Source: Corynebacterium provencense (GTDB lineage Bacteria; Actinomycetota; Actinomycetes; Mycobacteriales; Mycobacteriaceae). Taken from it: DNA of 51,614 bases. The translations under genes and the position numbers were made by a program. This document shows positions 8,867 to 17,339 of the stretch, piece by piece. The stretch covers positions 223,969 to 275,582 of the forward strand of contig LT160593.1 of the NCBI GenBank assembly GCA_900049755.1, in the 5' to 3' direction. How positions within the stretch are numbered: the first letter of the stretch is position 1; the number at the start of each line of letters is the position of its first letter. The notes under the pieces were generated by a model that was not told the DNA's origin, did not search any database, and was given only the letters and a program-made list of their open reading frames with translations.

Positions 8867-9628
8867 TCACCGGCGCGCGGTGCCGGACCACGGGCAGCAG
8901 AGTCGTTCAAGGGTGGTGACCGCCAGCAGGAGAGCCGCAGACATTGCGGTGAGGACGATGACGAGGGCGAAGACGAAATCTGTCTGCAGCCGTGGAATCG
9001 CCTGCAGCAGCAGGTAGCCGAGTCCGTCGGTGGAACCGGTGTACTCGGCGAAAACCGCGGCGACAGGGGCGTAGGTCACTGCGATACGCAGTCCTGCGAA
9101 GCCGGCGGGAAGTGCGGCGGGGAAGCGCAGGCGCCAGAACAGGGAATGTCGGGTCGCATGGAGACTGCGCATCGTGTCCACCAGGGTCGGGTCCACCCCG
9201 CGTATCCCGCTGAGCAGGTTCATCGCCACCGGGAAGAAACACAGCAGGGCCACGACCAGTACCTTCGGTGCTGTCCCGTACCCCAGCGCGATGGTGAGGA
9301 TCGGGCCGACCACCACCACGGGGATGGACTGGGACGCCACGAGTAGCGGTGCGAAGGCGTTGCCGAGCAGCGGTATGTAACCTGCGGCAACCGCGACGCC
9401 GAGCGCCACCGCCACGCCGAGGGCGGTGCCCGCCAGTGTCTCGGTGAGGGTCAGCCAGGTCGCCGGTGCAAGGCGTCCTCCCCAGTTGTCCCGGAGCGCC
9501 GAGACGACCGAGGCGGGGGAGGGCAGCACATAGTCTTCGGTACGTTCTCCGGTGGTGGCCCACAACCAGACCAGCAGCACCAGGACCACGGTGACCAGCG
9601 GGGGGAGTACCTTACGGATGACGCTCAT
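8867..9628 (-). CDS. ABC transporter permease, thiamine-precursor uptake
   Basis: The protein has 253 residues and about six membrane helices, with the BPD_transp_1 fold. The start is VIRKVLPPLVTVVLVLLVWLW, and the conserved cytoplasmic EAA-like loop appears around TMRSLHATRHSLFWRLRFPAALP near residues 150-175. ATG 9628 overlaps the ATPase stop by 4 bases (ATGA type), so the two are translationally coupled. It provides the membrane channel for the binding protein encoded 50 bases downstream. This three-gene order matches ThiXYZ-like systems. Confidence 0.9.
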   Translation of the reverse strand: MSVIRKVLPPLVTVVLVLLVWLWATTGERTEDYVLPSPASVVSALRDNWGGRLAPATWLTLTETLAGTALGVAVALGVAVAAGYIPLLGNAFAPLLVASQSIPVVVVGPILTIALGYGTAPKVLVVALLCFFPVAMNLLSGIRGVDPTLVDTMRSLHATRHSLFWRLRFPAALPAGFAGLRIAVTYAPVAAVFAEYTGSTDGLGYLLLQAIPRLQTDFVFALVIVLTAMSAALLLAVTTLERLCCPWSGTARR

Positions 9629-10461
9629 GCGGCATCCCCCCGCGAGTCCCTGCCCAGTTCCCGGAGGATCTCCGCCCGGACCGAGGCGAACTCGGGATCG
9701 GCGAGCACCTCCTCCCTCGGCCGGCCGCGGCGCCGGGCGAACCAGCCCGGCCAGTCCCGAGCCAGGGTGCCATCGGCGACAAGTACGACACGGTGCGACA
9801 GCAGCAGTGCCTCGTCCACGTCGTGGGTGACCATGACCATCGTGGTGGCTGCGGTGGAGGGGCCGACGCCACTTCCGGTGGCGGCTCCGGCGACGGGCGC
9901 GCCGTCGTCGAGCAGTGCGGCGAGCCAGTCCTGGATCTCGGCACGTGTGATCGCGTCAAGGGCACCGAGAGGTTCATCGGCCAGGAGTACCGGTTTCTCG
10001 GCCAGCAGTGCACGGGCCAGTGCGACCCGTTGCCGCATACCTCCGCTGAGCCGGGTGGGACGTGCGGTGGCGCAGGCCGCCAGTCCGCAGCGTCCGAGAG
10101 CCGCCTCGGCACGCTCGCGGGCCGCGCGGCGTCCCACCCCCCTGTTGCGCAGGGGGACGGCGACATTGTCCCGGACACTGAACCAGGGCAGCAGACTGTC
10201 CCCCTGGGGCATCAGTGCGCAGTGACGGAGGCGGGCGTGGTCCGCGGCGTCCCCGAGGACCCGCACCTGACCGCGGGAAGGTGTCAGCAGGCCTCCGATG
10301 AGGTGGAGCAGGGTTGACTTTCCGCAGCCGGAACGGCCGATGACGGCCAGGTGTTCCCCGGCGGGGACGTCCAGGCGTATGTCACGCAGGACGGGTGATG
10401 ACTTCGGGTAGGCGACGTCGACGTGGTCGACGGCCACCGCCGGTGTCGGCGGCAGGGGCAT
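9625..10461 (-). CDS. ABC transporter ATP-binding protein, TPP-riboswitch controlled
   Basis: The protein has 278 residues from ATG 10461. It has all canonical motifs: Walker A GRSGCGKSTLL near residue 38, Q-loop LMPQGD, signature LSGGMRQRVALARAL and Walker B VLLADEPLGALD. It energises the permease and NMT1/THI5 binding protein encoded downstream. Frames extending to 10539 read through the TPP aptamer and are not real. ATG 10461 is favoured over ATG 10470 because GGAGGA lies 9 bases before it but only 1 base before the other. An alanine/glycine-rich insert (GAPVAGAATGSGVGPSTAATT) precedes the H-loop histidine in VTHDVDEALLL. Confidence 0.92.
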   Translation of the reverse strand: MPLPPTPAVAVDHVDVAYPKSSPVLRDIRLDVPAGEHLAVIGRSGCGKSTLLHLIGGLLTPSRGQVRVLGDAADHARLRHCALMPQGDSLLPWFSVRDNVAVPLRNRGVGRRAARERAEAALGRCGLAACATARPTRLSGGMRQRVALARALLAEKPVLLADEPLGALDAITRAEIQDWLAALLDDGAPVAGAATGSGVGPSTAATTMVMVTHDVDEALLLSHRVVLVADGTLARDWPGWFARRRGRPREEVLADPEFASVRAEILRELGRDSRGDAA

Positions 10462-10470
10462 GACAGACAT

Positions 10471-10550
10471 TCCTCCGCTCATGTGAATGAGGTCAGGTTC
10501 GGCGGGTGTGATCTCAGCCCCGGAGCTGGTCCGGGACACCCCGTGTCGGT
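10471..10550 (-). ncRNA. TPP riboswitch (THI element)
   Basis: Read on the minus strand, this leader shows the conserved aptamer blocks in order: ACACGGGGUGUCC (complement of 10534-10546), GGCUGAGAU with CUGAGA at 10517-10512, ACCCG at 10507-10503, GAACCUGA at 10500-10493, and the closing GAGCGGAGGA at 10480-10471. The last block contains the GGAGGA ribosome site of the ATPase gene, so ligand binding would probably hide it and repress translation. A TATGAT box at 10599-10594 could be the -10 element, giving a leader of about 120 bases. Confidence 0.93.
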
Positions 10551-10604
10551 TGGTGTCAGTTGTTCTCGGTGTTCAGTTTTTGTTTCTCCGGCCATCATAG
10601 ACAA

Positions 10605-10736
10605 ATGGACACCGTCACCGTGAAGGTCTGGAACGAACTCACCCCCGCAGAGGCCTACGTGAAGTTCAGGTTCGTGACGGTGGGCGGGGAGTTCGAGGAG
10701 GCCGGTATCCCCCACATCACGATGGTGCGCCACTGA
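10605..10736 (+). CDS. Small ORF, 43-residue protein of unknown function
   Basis: ATG 10605 to TGA 10736 encodes a 43-residue acidic/hydrophobic peptide (MDTVTVKVWNELTPAEAYVK at its start, ITMVRH at its end). It is divergent from the thiamine-precursor operon and is followed immediately by a hairpin plus T-run, which supports it as a separate transcript. No family is recognised and no membrane segment is visible. The gene lacks a clear ribosome site, so a leaderless start is possible. Homologues in related genomes would decide whether it is real. Confidence 0.5.
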   Translation: MDTVTVKVWNELTPAEAYVKFRFVTVGGEFEEAGIPHITMVRH

Positions 10737-10738
10737 GA

Positions 10739-10759
10739 CCCCGGCGTCCGTCCGGGTTT
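10739..10759 (+). terminator. Terminator after the small ORF
   Basis: CCCGG at 10740-10744 pairs with CCGGG at 10752-10756 around a 7-base loop and is followed by TTT. It directly follows the sORF stop and separates it from the convergent gene ending at 10759. Confidence 0.55.
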
Positions 10760-11655
10760 CAGCGACGGACGAACTGCCCGTCGCGCAGGTGCCGGTAGAA
10801 GGTCACCGAGGACACTGTCCGCGGGTGGACCACGCCGTCCCGGACCACGGTGAGTCCCACACCGCCGGCCTGGAGTGCACGGCCGGTGAGCACGACGTCC
10901 GCGTCAACCTGGCCGGGAGTCGCCGGCCTGCTGAAAATCCTGGACAGTCTCCTGCCCGGGGTCATGTCCGCGGCCACCCGGTCCCACCGGGAGGGTGTGG
11001 TCAACCGTGTCGCCGCGATGCCGGGTGCCCCGGTCGTCGGGACGAAGCGGACGCCGAACGGTCCGGTCCTCCCGTTCCACGGGACTTCGGCGTCGTTGAG
11101 GAACAGGGTCTCGGAATCCACGATGACCTCGCCGACGAGGGTCTGCCCGCTGTGGAAGATCTCCGCGCAGCCGAGGGTCACCGTCCCCGAATCGTCACGG
11201 ACAAGAGCGGTGGGCCGGGCCTGGCCTGTCAGTGCGACATCGAATGCCGCGGGCAAGGGCAGCTGTCCGGCGTCCAGCCCCCAGTTGTGGGCGGTCAGTG
11301 ACTCAGGGTCGACCGGGACGTAGCCGACCGAGATCCACAGGGCGTCGATCCTCATCAGGCGGGTGACCACCGCGGCGAGGGCGGCGTCGGAGCCGACGAC
11401 GATGACCCTCACCGGTTCATCCGGCTGCTGTGGTGCGGTGACGGGGTCGGCCTGGTGGGGAACGTCGGGCTTCGCCGCAATTTCGTCGAGGGAAGGGGTG
11501 GGGTCGACGGGGAGATGGGAGGACGCCAGTTCATCGAGGACACGCAGTTCCCTGCGGCCCGGTACCGCGGACAGGACAGTGGTCACGACCTCGTGGGGAA
11601 CGGTGCCCGCCAGTTCGGGCGGCAGTCCACCACAGGCGAGAATCACGGATGTCAT
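10759..11655 (-). CDS. Conserved corynebacterial hypothetical protein next to purA
   Basis: The protein has 298 residues, no signal peptide and no membrane helix. It begins TSVILACGGLPPELAGTVP and has a central diacylglycerol-kinase-like feel (VRVIVVGSDAALAAVVTRLMRI; FVPTTGAPGIAATRL), but I cannot assign it to a family with certainty. A divergent hypothetical next to purA is a usual arrangement in corynebacteria. TAGGGT lies 7 bases before ATG 11655 on the minus strand, which would place transcription start at or near the start codon (leaderless). Function unknown. Confidence 0.75.
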   Translation of the reverse strand: MTSVILACGGLPPELAGTVPHEVVTTVLSAVPGRRELRVLDELASSHLPVDPTPSLDEIAAKPDVPHQADPVTAPQQPDEPVRVIVVGSDAALAAVVTRLMRIDALWISVGYVPVDPESLTAHNWGLDAGQLPLPAAFDVALTGQARPTALVRDDSGTVTLGCAEIFHSGQTLVGEVIVDSETLFLNDAEVPWNGRTGPFGVRFVPTTGAPGIAATRLTTPSRWDRVAADMTPGRRLSRIFSRPATPGQVDADVVLTGRALQAGGVGLTVVRDGVVHPRTVSSVTFYRHLRDGQFVRR

Positions 11656-11729
11656 GGCAAGTACCCTACCGGGGGGCTAAACTGTCCAGTCGGTCAATAT
11701 AACGCACGCCGAGGAGCGACGGAACAACA

Positions 11730-13016
11730 ATGACAGCAATCATCGTGGTGGGAGCCCAGTGGGGGGACGAGGGCAAGGGGAAGGCCACCGACATCCTCGG
11801 AGGAAAAGTCGACTACGTCGTGAAGCCGAACGGCGGTAACAACGCGGGGCACACCGTCGTCGTCGGAGGGGAGAAGTACGAGCTGAAGCTGCTGCCCGCC
11901 GGCGTCCTCAGTGAGAACGCCACCCCGGTCATCGGCAACGGCTGCGTGGTCAACCTGGAGGCACTCTTCCAGGAGATCGACGGACTGGAGGCGCGCGGGG
12001 CCAACGCCTCCCGGCTGAAGGTCAGCGCCAACGCCCAGCTGGTCGCCCCCTACCACCAGGTTCTCGACAAGGTCACCGAGCGTTTCCTGGGCAAGAGAGC
12101 GATCGGCACCACCGGCCGCGGTATCGGTCCGACCTACGCGGACAAGGTCTCCCGCATCGGTATCCGGGCCCAGGACCTTCTGGACGAGTCGATTCTGCGC
12201 CAGAAGGTTGCCGGTGCCCTGAACCAGAAGAACCAGATGCTGGTGAAGCTCTACAACCGTAAGGCCATCGACCCGGACGAGATCGTCGACTACTTCATGG
12301 GCTTCGCCGACCGGCTCGCCCCGATGCTCATCGACGCCGAGCTGGTGCTCAACAAGGCCCTCGACGAAGGGAAGTCCGTGCTCATGGAGGGTGGTCAGGC
12401 GACGATGCTCGACGTCGACCACGGCACCTACCCCTTCGTCACCTCGTCGAATCCGACGGCCGGTGGAGCATGTGTCGGGTCGGGCGTCGGGCCCACGAAG
12501 ATCACCACCTCCATGGGGATCATCAAGGCGTACACCACCCGGGTCGGGGCAGGGCCTTTCCCCACGGAGCTCTTCGACAAGTGGGGTGAGTACCTGCAGA
12601 CCACCGGTGGAGAGGTCGGAGTGAACACCGGCCGTAAGCGCAGGTGCGGCTGGTATGACTCGGTCGTGGCGAGATACGCCTCCCGTGTCAACGGTTTCAC
12701 CGACCTTTTCCTGACCAAGCTGGACGTTCTCACCGGTATCGGGGAAATTCCGATCTGTGTCGCCTACGACGTCGACGGTGTCCGCCACGAGGAGATGCCG
12801 ATGAGCCAGTCGGACTTCCACCATGCGGTGCCCGTCTACGAGACCATGCCGGCCTGGGACGAGGACATCACCGGGTGCCGTACCTTCGAGGATCTCCCGC
12901 CGAAGGCACAGGACTACATCAACCGTCTGGAGGAACTGTCCGGAACCAGGATCTCCTACATCGGTGTCGGTCCGGGGCGTGACGAGACCATCGTCCGCCA
13001 CGATGTCCTGGCCTGA
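11730..13016 (+). CDS. purA: Adenylosuccinate synthetase
   Basis: The protein has 428 residues, full length for the family. It joins IMP and aspartate using GTP to make adenylosuccinate, the first committed step to AMP. Visible signatures are the GTP-binding [16 protein letters not shown] at residues 8-23, [12 protein letters not shown] near 38, and the IMP-binding block [13 protein letters not shown] near 128. Further in, the [18 protein letters not shown] block and the C-terminal [14 protein letters not shown] are intact. TATAAC at about 11698-11703 is a good -10 candidate, and GAGGAGCGACGG precedes the start. Confidence 0.98.
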   Translation: MTAIIVVGAQWGDEGKGKATDILGGKVDYVVKPNGGNNAGHTVVVGGEKYELKLLPAGVLSENATPVIGNGCVVNLEALFQEIDGLEARGANASRLKVSANAQLVAPYHQVLDKVTERFLGKRAIGTTGRGIGPTYADKVSRIGIRAQDLLDESILRQKVAGALNQKNQMLVKLYNRKAIDPDEIVDYFMGFADRLAPMLIDAELVLNKALDEGKSVLMEGGQATMLDVDHGTYPFVTSSNPTAGGACVGSGVGPTKITTSMGIIKAYTTRVGAGPFPTELFDKWGEYLQTTGGEVGVNTGRKRRCGWYDSVVARYASRVNGFTDLFLTKLDVLTGIGEIPICVAYDVDGVRHEEMPMSQSDFHHAVPVYETMPAWDEDITGCRTFEDLPPKAQDYINRLEELSGTRISYIGVGPGRDETIVRHDVLA

Positions 13017-13512
13017 CCCACAGGGGCCTGACCCAGAGGGGCCCGACCGCCCGGATCCCGTCACCCTCTGTGACACTGTCCGTCGTCGGGGCCATGTTGC
13101 CGGAGCACCTTCCGGCCTCACCGACCGGGTTCGGCAGGTGCTGGCAGTCATCGGGGACGGTGAGGTCACCGGCTACGGGGAGGTGGCCCGGGCGCTGGGA
13201 ATTCCGCGCGGGGCCAGGGCCGTCGCCCGGGTCCTGGCGTCCGGTGGTTTCGGCTGGGATCTCGCCGCACCAGTTGTCCCGGTCGGACGGGTACGGCGGG
13301 GCTGCTTCGTCGTCCCGGAGATCGGCCACGGTCAGCTCTCAGGTGGGCTCTCAGGGGAACTCTCACGGTCGGCGGCACTGGCGCGCCGGGAAGTGCCCTT
13401 CACCGTGGAGGGTTCAGGGGTGGATACCGTGCTGCTGGTCCCGACGGACCGGTGCCTCGACGCGGCAGACCTGGTGGAACGTCTCACCCGCCGAGGAAGT
13501 GCTCCAGGATGA
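13003..13512 (+). CDS. Alkyltransferase-like (MGMT-fold) DNA-binding protein
   Basis: About 169 residues starting at ATG 13003, 14 bases inside purA. The middle ([38 protein letters not shown]) resembles the winged-helix DNA-binding part of O6-alkylguanine transferases and alkyltransferase-like proteins, which flip damaged bases. The reactive PCHR cysteine motif is absent: the aligned position reads [13 protein letters not shown]. It would therefore be a non-catalytic lesion sensor at most. The N-terminal 25 residues are proline-rich and the true start may lie further in. It runs 29 bases into the convergent mntP gene. Confidence 0.6.
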   Translation: MSWPDPQGPDPEGPDRPDPVTLCDTVRRRGHVAGAPSGLTDRVRQVLAVIGDGEVTGYGEVARALGIPRGARAVARVLASGGFGWDLAAPVVPVGRVRRGCFVVPEIGHGQLSGGLSGELSRSAALARREVPFTVEGSGVDTVLLVPTDRCLDAADLVERLTRRGSAPG

Positions 13513-14047
13513 TGCGGACGCCGATGGCCACGAGTACCAGGCCGCCGATGATCTCGGCGGGTGTGCGGAACCGGACCCCGACCTTGTGACCGACCAGTAC
13601 CGCCAGGAGGGACAGTGTCAGTGTGGTGGCGGCGATGATGAGGACCGAGTTGATGACGGACACGTCGAGGACAGCGAAGGACACGCCCACGGCGGCCGCG
13701 TCGATGCTGGTCGCGAGGCCGAGCAGCAGAAGGCGTCCGAGGTCGAGGCGACCGTCACGGGGGCTGTCGTCACCCGGGTGCAGTGCGTCCCAGGTCATCT
13801 TCGCACCCACGGCGCTGAGCAGCCCGAAGGCGATCCAGTGGTCGACCGGGGCGAGAAACTGTGAGAACCGGGAGGCGGCGAACCAGCCCAGCAACGGCAT
13901 CACCGTCTGGAAGACCGCGAACACCAGTGCGGTGACCAGTGCGTGGAAATAGTTCAGGGTCCGCATTCTCACACCTGTCGTGAGGGATGCGGCGACGGCG
14001 TCGGCGGAAACTCCCACACCGATGACGAATACCGACCACAATGACAT
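13484..14047 (-). CDS. mntP: Manganese efflux pump MntP
   Basis: The protein has 187 residues and six membrane helices, the usual MntP size. It exports excess Mn(II) across the cytoplasmic membrane. Family features are the acidic helix residues in VSADAVAASLTTG near 15 and LATSIDAAAVGVSFAV near 110, the two DxxA half-motifs of the MntP repeat. I place the start at ATG 14047 (SLWSVFVIGVGVS) because the extension to 14176 is hydrophilic and unlike the family. It is divergent from the DtxR-type regulator at 14474. Confidence 0.9.
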   Translation of the reverse strand: MSLWSVFVIGVGVSADAVAASLTTGVRMRTLNYFHALVTALVFAVFQTVMPLLGWFAASRFSQFLAPVDHWIAFGLLSAVGAKMTWDALHPGDDSPRDGRLDLGRLLLLGLATSIDAAAVGVSFAVLDVSVINSVLIIAATTLTLSLLAVLVGHKVGVRFRTPAEIIGGLVLVAIGVRIILEHFLGG

Positions 14048-14473
14048 CGCATTCACCCTGACTCTGGATCTCTTCCGGAGTTGTCCTCCGGTGCCACTTC
14101 CGCTGTTCGTTCCGTTGACCAGCGTCGACCACGTGCCCGCGGTGTGTCTACGCATAACTTGGCATGTCACGGCCACAAGTCAGTTGTTGATGGTCAGGGA
14201 CAATTCCGTCCGGTACCGGGAATACCGGTCTGTTTTCCGTTGAAAGATTTAACTTCACAGTCTGCGACGACGGTTTCCGTTATCCCTGTTTCCAAAGTTC
14301 CCGGTCGCAAACACTGAAATTAGTGTGGACACACAGGGGCACGGGGCGGGAAAGTGGTTCTCGGCGTCTGGGCCGGCGCACGGGCCGGCGCACGGGCAGG
14401 TGGACTGGTCGGGCGGACAGGTGAAGACGTGGACAGGTGAAGACGTGGACGACCGGAAGGTGGGACGATTACC
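14048..14473. promoter_or_regulatory. Divergent mntP/regulator intergenic region with tandem repeats
   Basis: This 426-base gene-free stretch lies between mntP and the DtxR-family gene. No yybP-ykoY manganese riboswitch core is recognisable on the mntP side. The left two thirds is relatively AT-rich (around 14185-14335) and is the likely promoter area. The right part carries two tandem duplications, a 12-mer at 14370-14393 and a 16-mer at 14415-14446. No clear operator palindrome was found. Confidence 0.5.
14370..14446 (+). repeat. Two short tandem duplications
   Basis: GGGCCGGCGCAC occurs twice head to tail at 14370-14393, and GGACAGGTGAAGACGT occurs twice at 14415-14446 with a further GGAC. 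They lie upstream of the DtxR-type gene and change promoter-to-start spacing. Confidence 0.8.
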
Positions 14474-15235
14474 GTGACAGCGGATGTCACACGGGTCACA
14501 GAGGACTACCTGAGGTTGATCTGGCAGTCCCGCGACTGGCCCGACGTACAGCGCAGGCCGACGACCGGCAGTCTCGCCGCAGCGCTCGGGGTGACACCTT
14601 CCACGGTCTCGGCGAACCTGAAGAAACTGGCCGGCAGGCAGTTGATCGACTACGAGCCCTACGGTGCGATCGCCCTGACCGGGGAGGGGGAGAAGATTGC
14701 GCTGCACGTGGTGAGGCGACGCCGCATCATAGAGACGTTCCTGGTCCGGCAGCTCGGTGTGGAGTGGGACGAGGTCCTCGACGAGGCCGACCGGCTGGAA
14801 CATGTCGTCTCGGAGCGGCTTATCGGTCGGTTGGACGAGATTCTGGGACACCCTGCGGTGGACCCGCACGGTGATCCGATTCCCCGGCCGGGACAGGCGG
14901 GTGAACCTTCCGCGGTGGTGCTGTCCTCCTGCGTGTCAGGGGACAGCGTGCAGGTTGTCCGGGTCTCGGACATGAACACTGACATTCTCCGCTTCCTGTC
15001 CGGACGCGGCATCGGCCTCGGCACCACCCTGGTTGTGGAGGTGGAGATGTCGGCGACGGGCCTGATGAGGGTCAGGCACGGCGAGAGGGTCGCCGAGCTG
15101 AGCGCGCCGATAGCTGCCGCGGTGCTTGTCGTCCCGGCCTCCGGGGCGGGGGTGCAACAGTCCCCGCCCGACCGGGACGGCCCCGACCGGGACAACCCTG
15201 CCGCAGAGGACGGCGTCACGACCACGGGTCGATGA
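14474..15235 (+). CDS. DtxR/MntR-family metalloregulator with C-terminal FeoA-like domain
   Basis: The protein has 253 residues. Residues 5-65 form the winged helix (VTEDYLRLIWQS; LAAALGVTPSTVSANLKKLAGRQLIDY), 70-135 the dimerisation helices, and about 145-220 an SH3-like FeoA domain. The TEDY start matches the MntR metal-ligand helix. In the dimerisation region the usual HR[IL]IE and VHDEA histidines are replaced (RRRRIIETF and VLDEADRLEH), while the E-H pair of RLEHVVSE remains. Metal binding may therefore differ from MntR or DtxR. Its position opposite mntP suggests manganese control, which is inference. It ends 20 bases inside the convergent next gene. Confidence 0.85.
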   Translation: MTADVTRVTEDYLRLIWQSRDWPDVQRRPTTGSLAAALGVTPSTVSANLKKLAGRQLIDYEPYGAIALTGEGEKIALHVVRRRRIIETFLVRQLGVEWDEVLDEADRLEHVVSERLIGRLDEILGHPAVDPHGDPIPRPGQAGEPSAVVLSSCVSGDSVQVVRVSDMNTDILRFLSGRGIGLGTTLVVEVEMSATGLMRVRHGERVAELSAPIAAAVLVVPASGAGVQQSPPDRDGPDRDNPAAEDGVTTTGR

Positions 15236-16253
15236 GCAGCTTCCCCGGTCCGGTGGTTCCGGCGTCCAGCGCCTCCGTCAGGCGCGACAGGCCCACCCGG
15301 GTCGCGACCGCAGTACGCAGCAGGCCACGGCGCTGCAGAGCGAACACCGGTCCGAAGAGCGGGGCCAGCTGTGACCGGGGCAGGGAGTGGACAGTGTCAC
15401 GCAGGCGGAACATCTCGACCCTGGTACCCCGCCGTCCGTCGAAACAGGCCGGGGGGAGTGGTCTTCCCGACAGCAGTCCGTAGAGGACGAGGACGCCACC
15501 GGGTGCCAGAATGTCCGTGAGGTCGGATCCCAGAGATCCGCCGACGCAGTCCAGGACGATGTCCGCACCGTCCGGTCCGACGGCCGAGCGCAGACGGGTC
15601 CTCCACCCGGGTACGGCGGTGCCCACGATCCTGCTCCACCGGGACGGATCGGCGACCGGCGGGGAATGACCGGCAGCCCGGCGGACCAGGCCCACGGGGC
15701 GGACCGGGGCCAGGCCGGGGTGGGTGAGCGGCAGTTCGGTGAGCAGTTCGGCCAGGTGCCCGGCAATGGCGGAACCTGCGGCGGTGACGACGACGGTCGG
15801 TGGCGTCCCCGGTGCCCGGCCGGCGGCGGGCCGGGTGCAGAACCGGTCGACCATGAGTGAGGCGGTGAGGGGGTTGATGTAGGAGAAACAGGCGGTGGCG
15901 TCGTCGAGGTCGTCGGGCACCGGGACGCACCAGTCGCGTCCGACGTTCCTGAGCTGCTGCCAGCACCCGGGGCCGCCCAGAGGAAGGACGCGGCGTCCTT
16001 CCAGGGAGCTGCCGCTGTGGGCGGCCCCGCGGTCGTCCTCGACGACACCGACACCTTCGAAACCGGGGACGAAGGGGAATACCGTCCGCGACGGGTACGC
16101 CCCGGACACCGTCACCGCATCCGAGGGGTTGACCGTCGTCGCCGTCATACGGATGCGCACCTCACCGGGGCGGGGTGGCCCGGGTCCGTCGACGGTGAGG
16201 ACGGACACGGAGCCGGCGAGGGGGCCCGGCGTCCGGGCGACGGCTGCTTTCAT
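15216..16253 (-). CDS. Zinc-independent medium-chain dehydrogenase (quinone-oxidoreductase-like)
   Basis: The protein has 345 residues of the MDR superfamily. The GroES-like N-terminus shows GEVRIRMTATTVNPSD and VPGFEGVGVV, and the nucleotide-binding part shows VVVTAAGSAIAGHLAELL followed by DIVLDCVGGSLGSDL and ILAPGGVLVLYGL. The zinc-ligand cysteines and histidines of alcohol dehydrogenases are absent. It therefore probably reduces an enone or quinone with NADPH. The cofactor loop is atypical and about 20 residues longer than usual (SPPVADPSRWSRIVGT). It overlaps the end of the DtxR-family gene by 20 bases. The natural substrate is unknown. Confidence 0.82.
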   Translation of the reverse strand: MKAAVARTPGPLAGSVSVLTVDGPGPPRPGEVRIRMTATTVNPSDAVTVSGAYPSRTVFPFVPGFEGVGVVEDDRGAAHSGSSLEGRRVLPLGGPGCWQQLRNVGRDWCVPVPDDLDDATACFSYINPLTASLMVDRFCTRPAAGRAPGTPPTVVVTAAGSAIAGHLAELLTELPLTHPGLAPVRPVGLVRRAAGHSPPVADPSRWSRIVGTAVPGWRTRLRSAVGPDGADIVLDCVGGSLGSDLTDILAPGGVLVLYGLLSGRPLPPACFDGRRGTRVEMFRLRDTVHSLPRSQLAPLFGPVFALQRRGLLRTAVATRVGLSRLTEALDAGTTGPGKLLIDPWS

Positions 16254-16402
16254 GGTGCGGCAGTGTACCGGACCCCCGCGCCTACCCCCGGCAGTGGTTC
16301 CTGCCTGCGAACCCGGGGACGGTGAGAGCAGTCACACCTTAGTATGAGCGGATACCCCCCGAACCGGTCATCCACCCCTCCGACACCCCAGGAGCATTCC
16401 CC

Positions 16403-17233
16403 GTGAGCTTCGGCTTCCTATTCTTCGTCCCCTCTCCGGATACAGGTACTCCGGACGGGTACCTGCCGGACAATGCCCTGCTCTCCCTGGCGAACGAGCA
16501 CATGAACACCCTGGAGGCCGCCGACACGGCAACCACCGTGGACCTCGGGCAGAAGGAACCGCCCACCTGGGATGAAGCTGCAGCGAACGCCCCGGCACAG
16601 ATCATCGACCTCGCAGGGTGGGTCAACCACCACGCCGACCTGGGGGCTCACGACCCGAACCTGCCCCCCGCGTTCCGGTTCCTGTCCGTCTCGGAGTACC
16701 CGGTCACCCCGGAATGCGGCGTCCTGCACATAGCGGTCCCGTTCTCCACCGCGGAGGTGACCGGACGCCACTTCCAGTTCAAGGCGGCCGAACTCGGTGT
16801 CTGCATGGTCGATGACATGGAACAGGTGTGGGTCAACCCCACCGGAGGAGATTCCGGCCTGCGGATGCGTGACTCACTGGACACGGTCACCACCCATGTC
16901 GACCGGGCGAGCATCCTCGCCGTCCTGGGGGAGGACGTCGACCGTCGTCGACGGGCAGACCAGGGCATCCCTTTCGTGGTCCTGGAGGTCAACGGGGATG
17001 ATTCGACAGCTCCTGTACCCGGGGTCCGGTACGTGCAGGCCGCACTGACGGGTGCGGGCTGGGTGGTCGAGTACCGTACCGCCAACAGGCACTACCGGCT
17101 CGACGACGGGGAGATTGACGCGGGCAATGCGCTGGACAGTATCACCACGGTCCTCGCCGAGTACGCGTCCGGCGACTCCGCGTCTTTCCTGGCGCACCGG
17201 TGGAGTGACGCCTCAGCGGAACTGATGATGTGA
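16403..17233 (+). CDS. Unknown protein, single copy of a repeated ~250-residue module
   Basis: The protein has 276 residues from GTG 16403, with AGGAGC upstream, and no signal peptide or membrane segment. I recognise no known family. Residues 20-110 form an N-terminal part (SLANEHMNTLEAAD; FLSVSEYPVTPECGVLHIAVPF). Residues 130-275 form a part repeated in the next gene: LGVCMVDDMEQVWVNPTG, VTTHVDRASI, APVPGVRYVQAAL, WVVEYRT and, at the end, a FLAHRW motif. It lies 106 bases before its larger relative on the same strand. Confidence 0.75.
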   Translation: MSFGFLFFVPSPDTGTPDGYLPDNALLSLANEHMNTLEAADTATTVDLGQKEPPTWDEAAANAPAQIIDLAGWVNHHADLGAHDPNLPPAFRFLSVSEYPVTPECGVLHIAVPFSTAEVTGRHFQFKAAELGVCMVDDMEQVWVNPTGGDSGLRMRDSLDTVTTHVDRASILAVLGEDVDRRRRADQGIPFVVLEVNGDDSTAPVPGVRYVQAALTGAGWVVEYRTANRHYRLDDGEIDAGNALDSITTVLAEYASGDSASFLAHRWSDASAELMM

Positions 17234-17339
17234 CGGACGCCGGCCACGGGCGGGGGCCACAGGCAGGGGACACAGACTGGGGGGAACGGGTGGACTCAGC
17301 CGGCAGGTCCCGTTCCGTGTCGTTTGTTAGCGTGTCCAC

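Noticed and set aside
14270..14290. I-SceI-like string around TTATCCCTGTTTCC
   Set aside because: Only part of the recognition site is present and there is no homing endonuclease or intron context.
14048..14330. yybP-ykoY manganese riboswitch before mntP
   Set aside because: The conserved blocks of the class are not recognisable on the minus strand.
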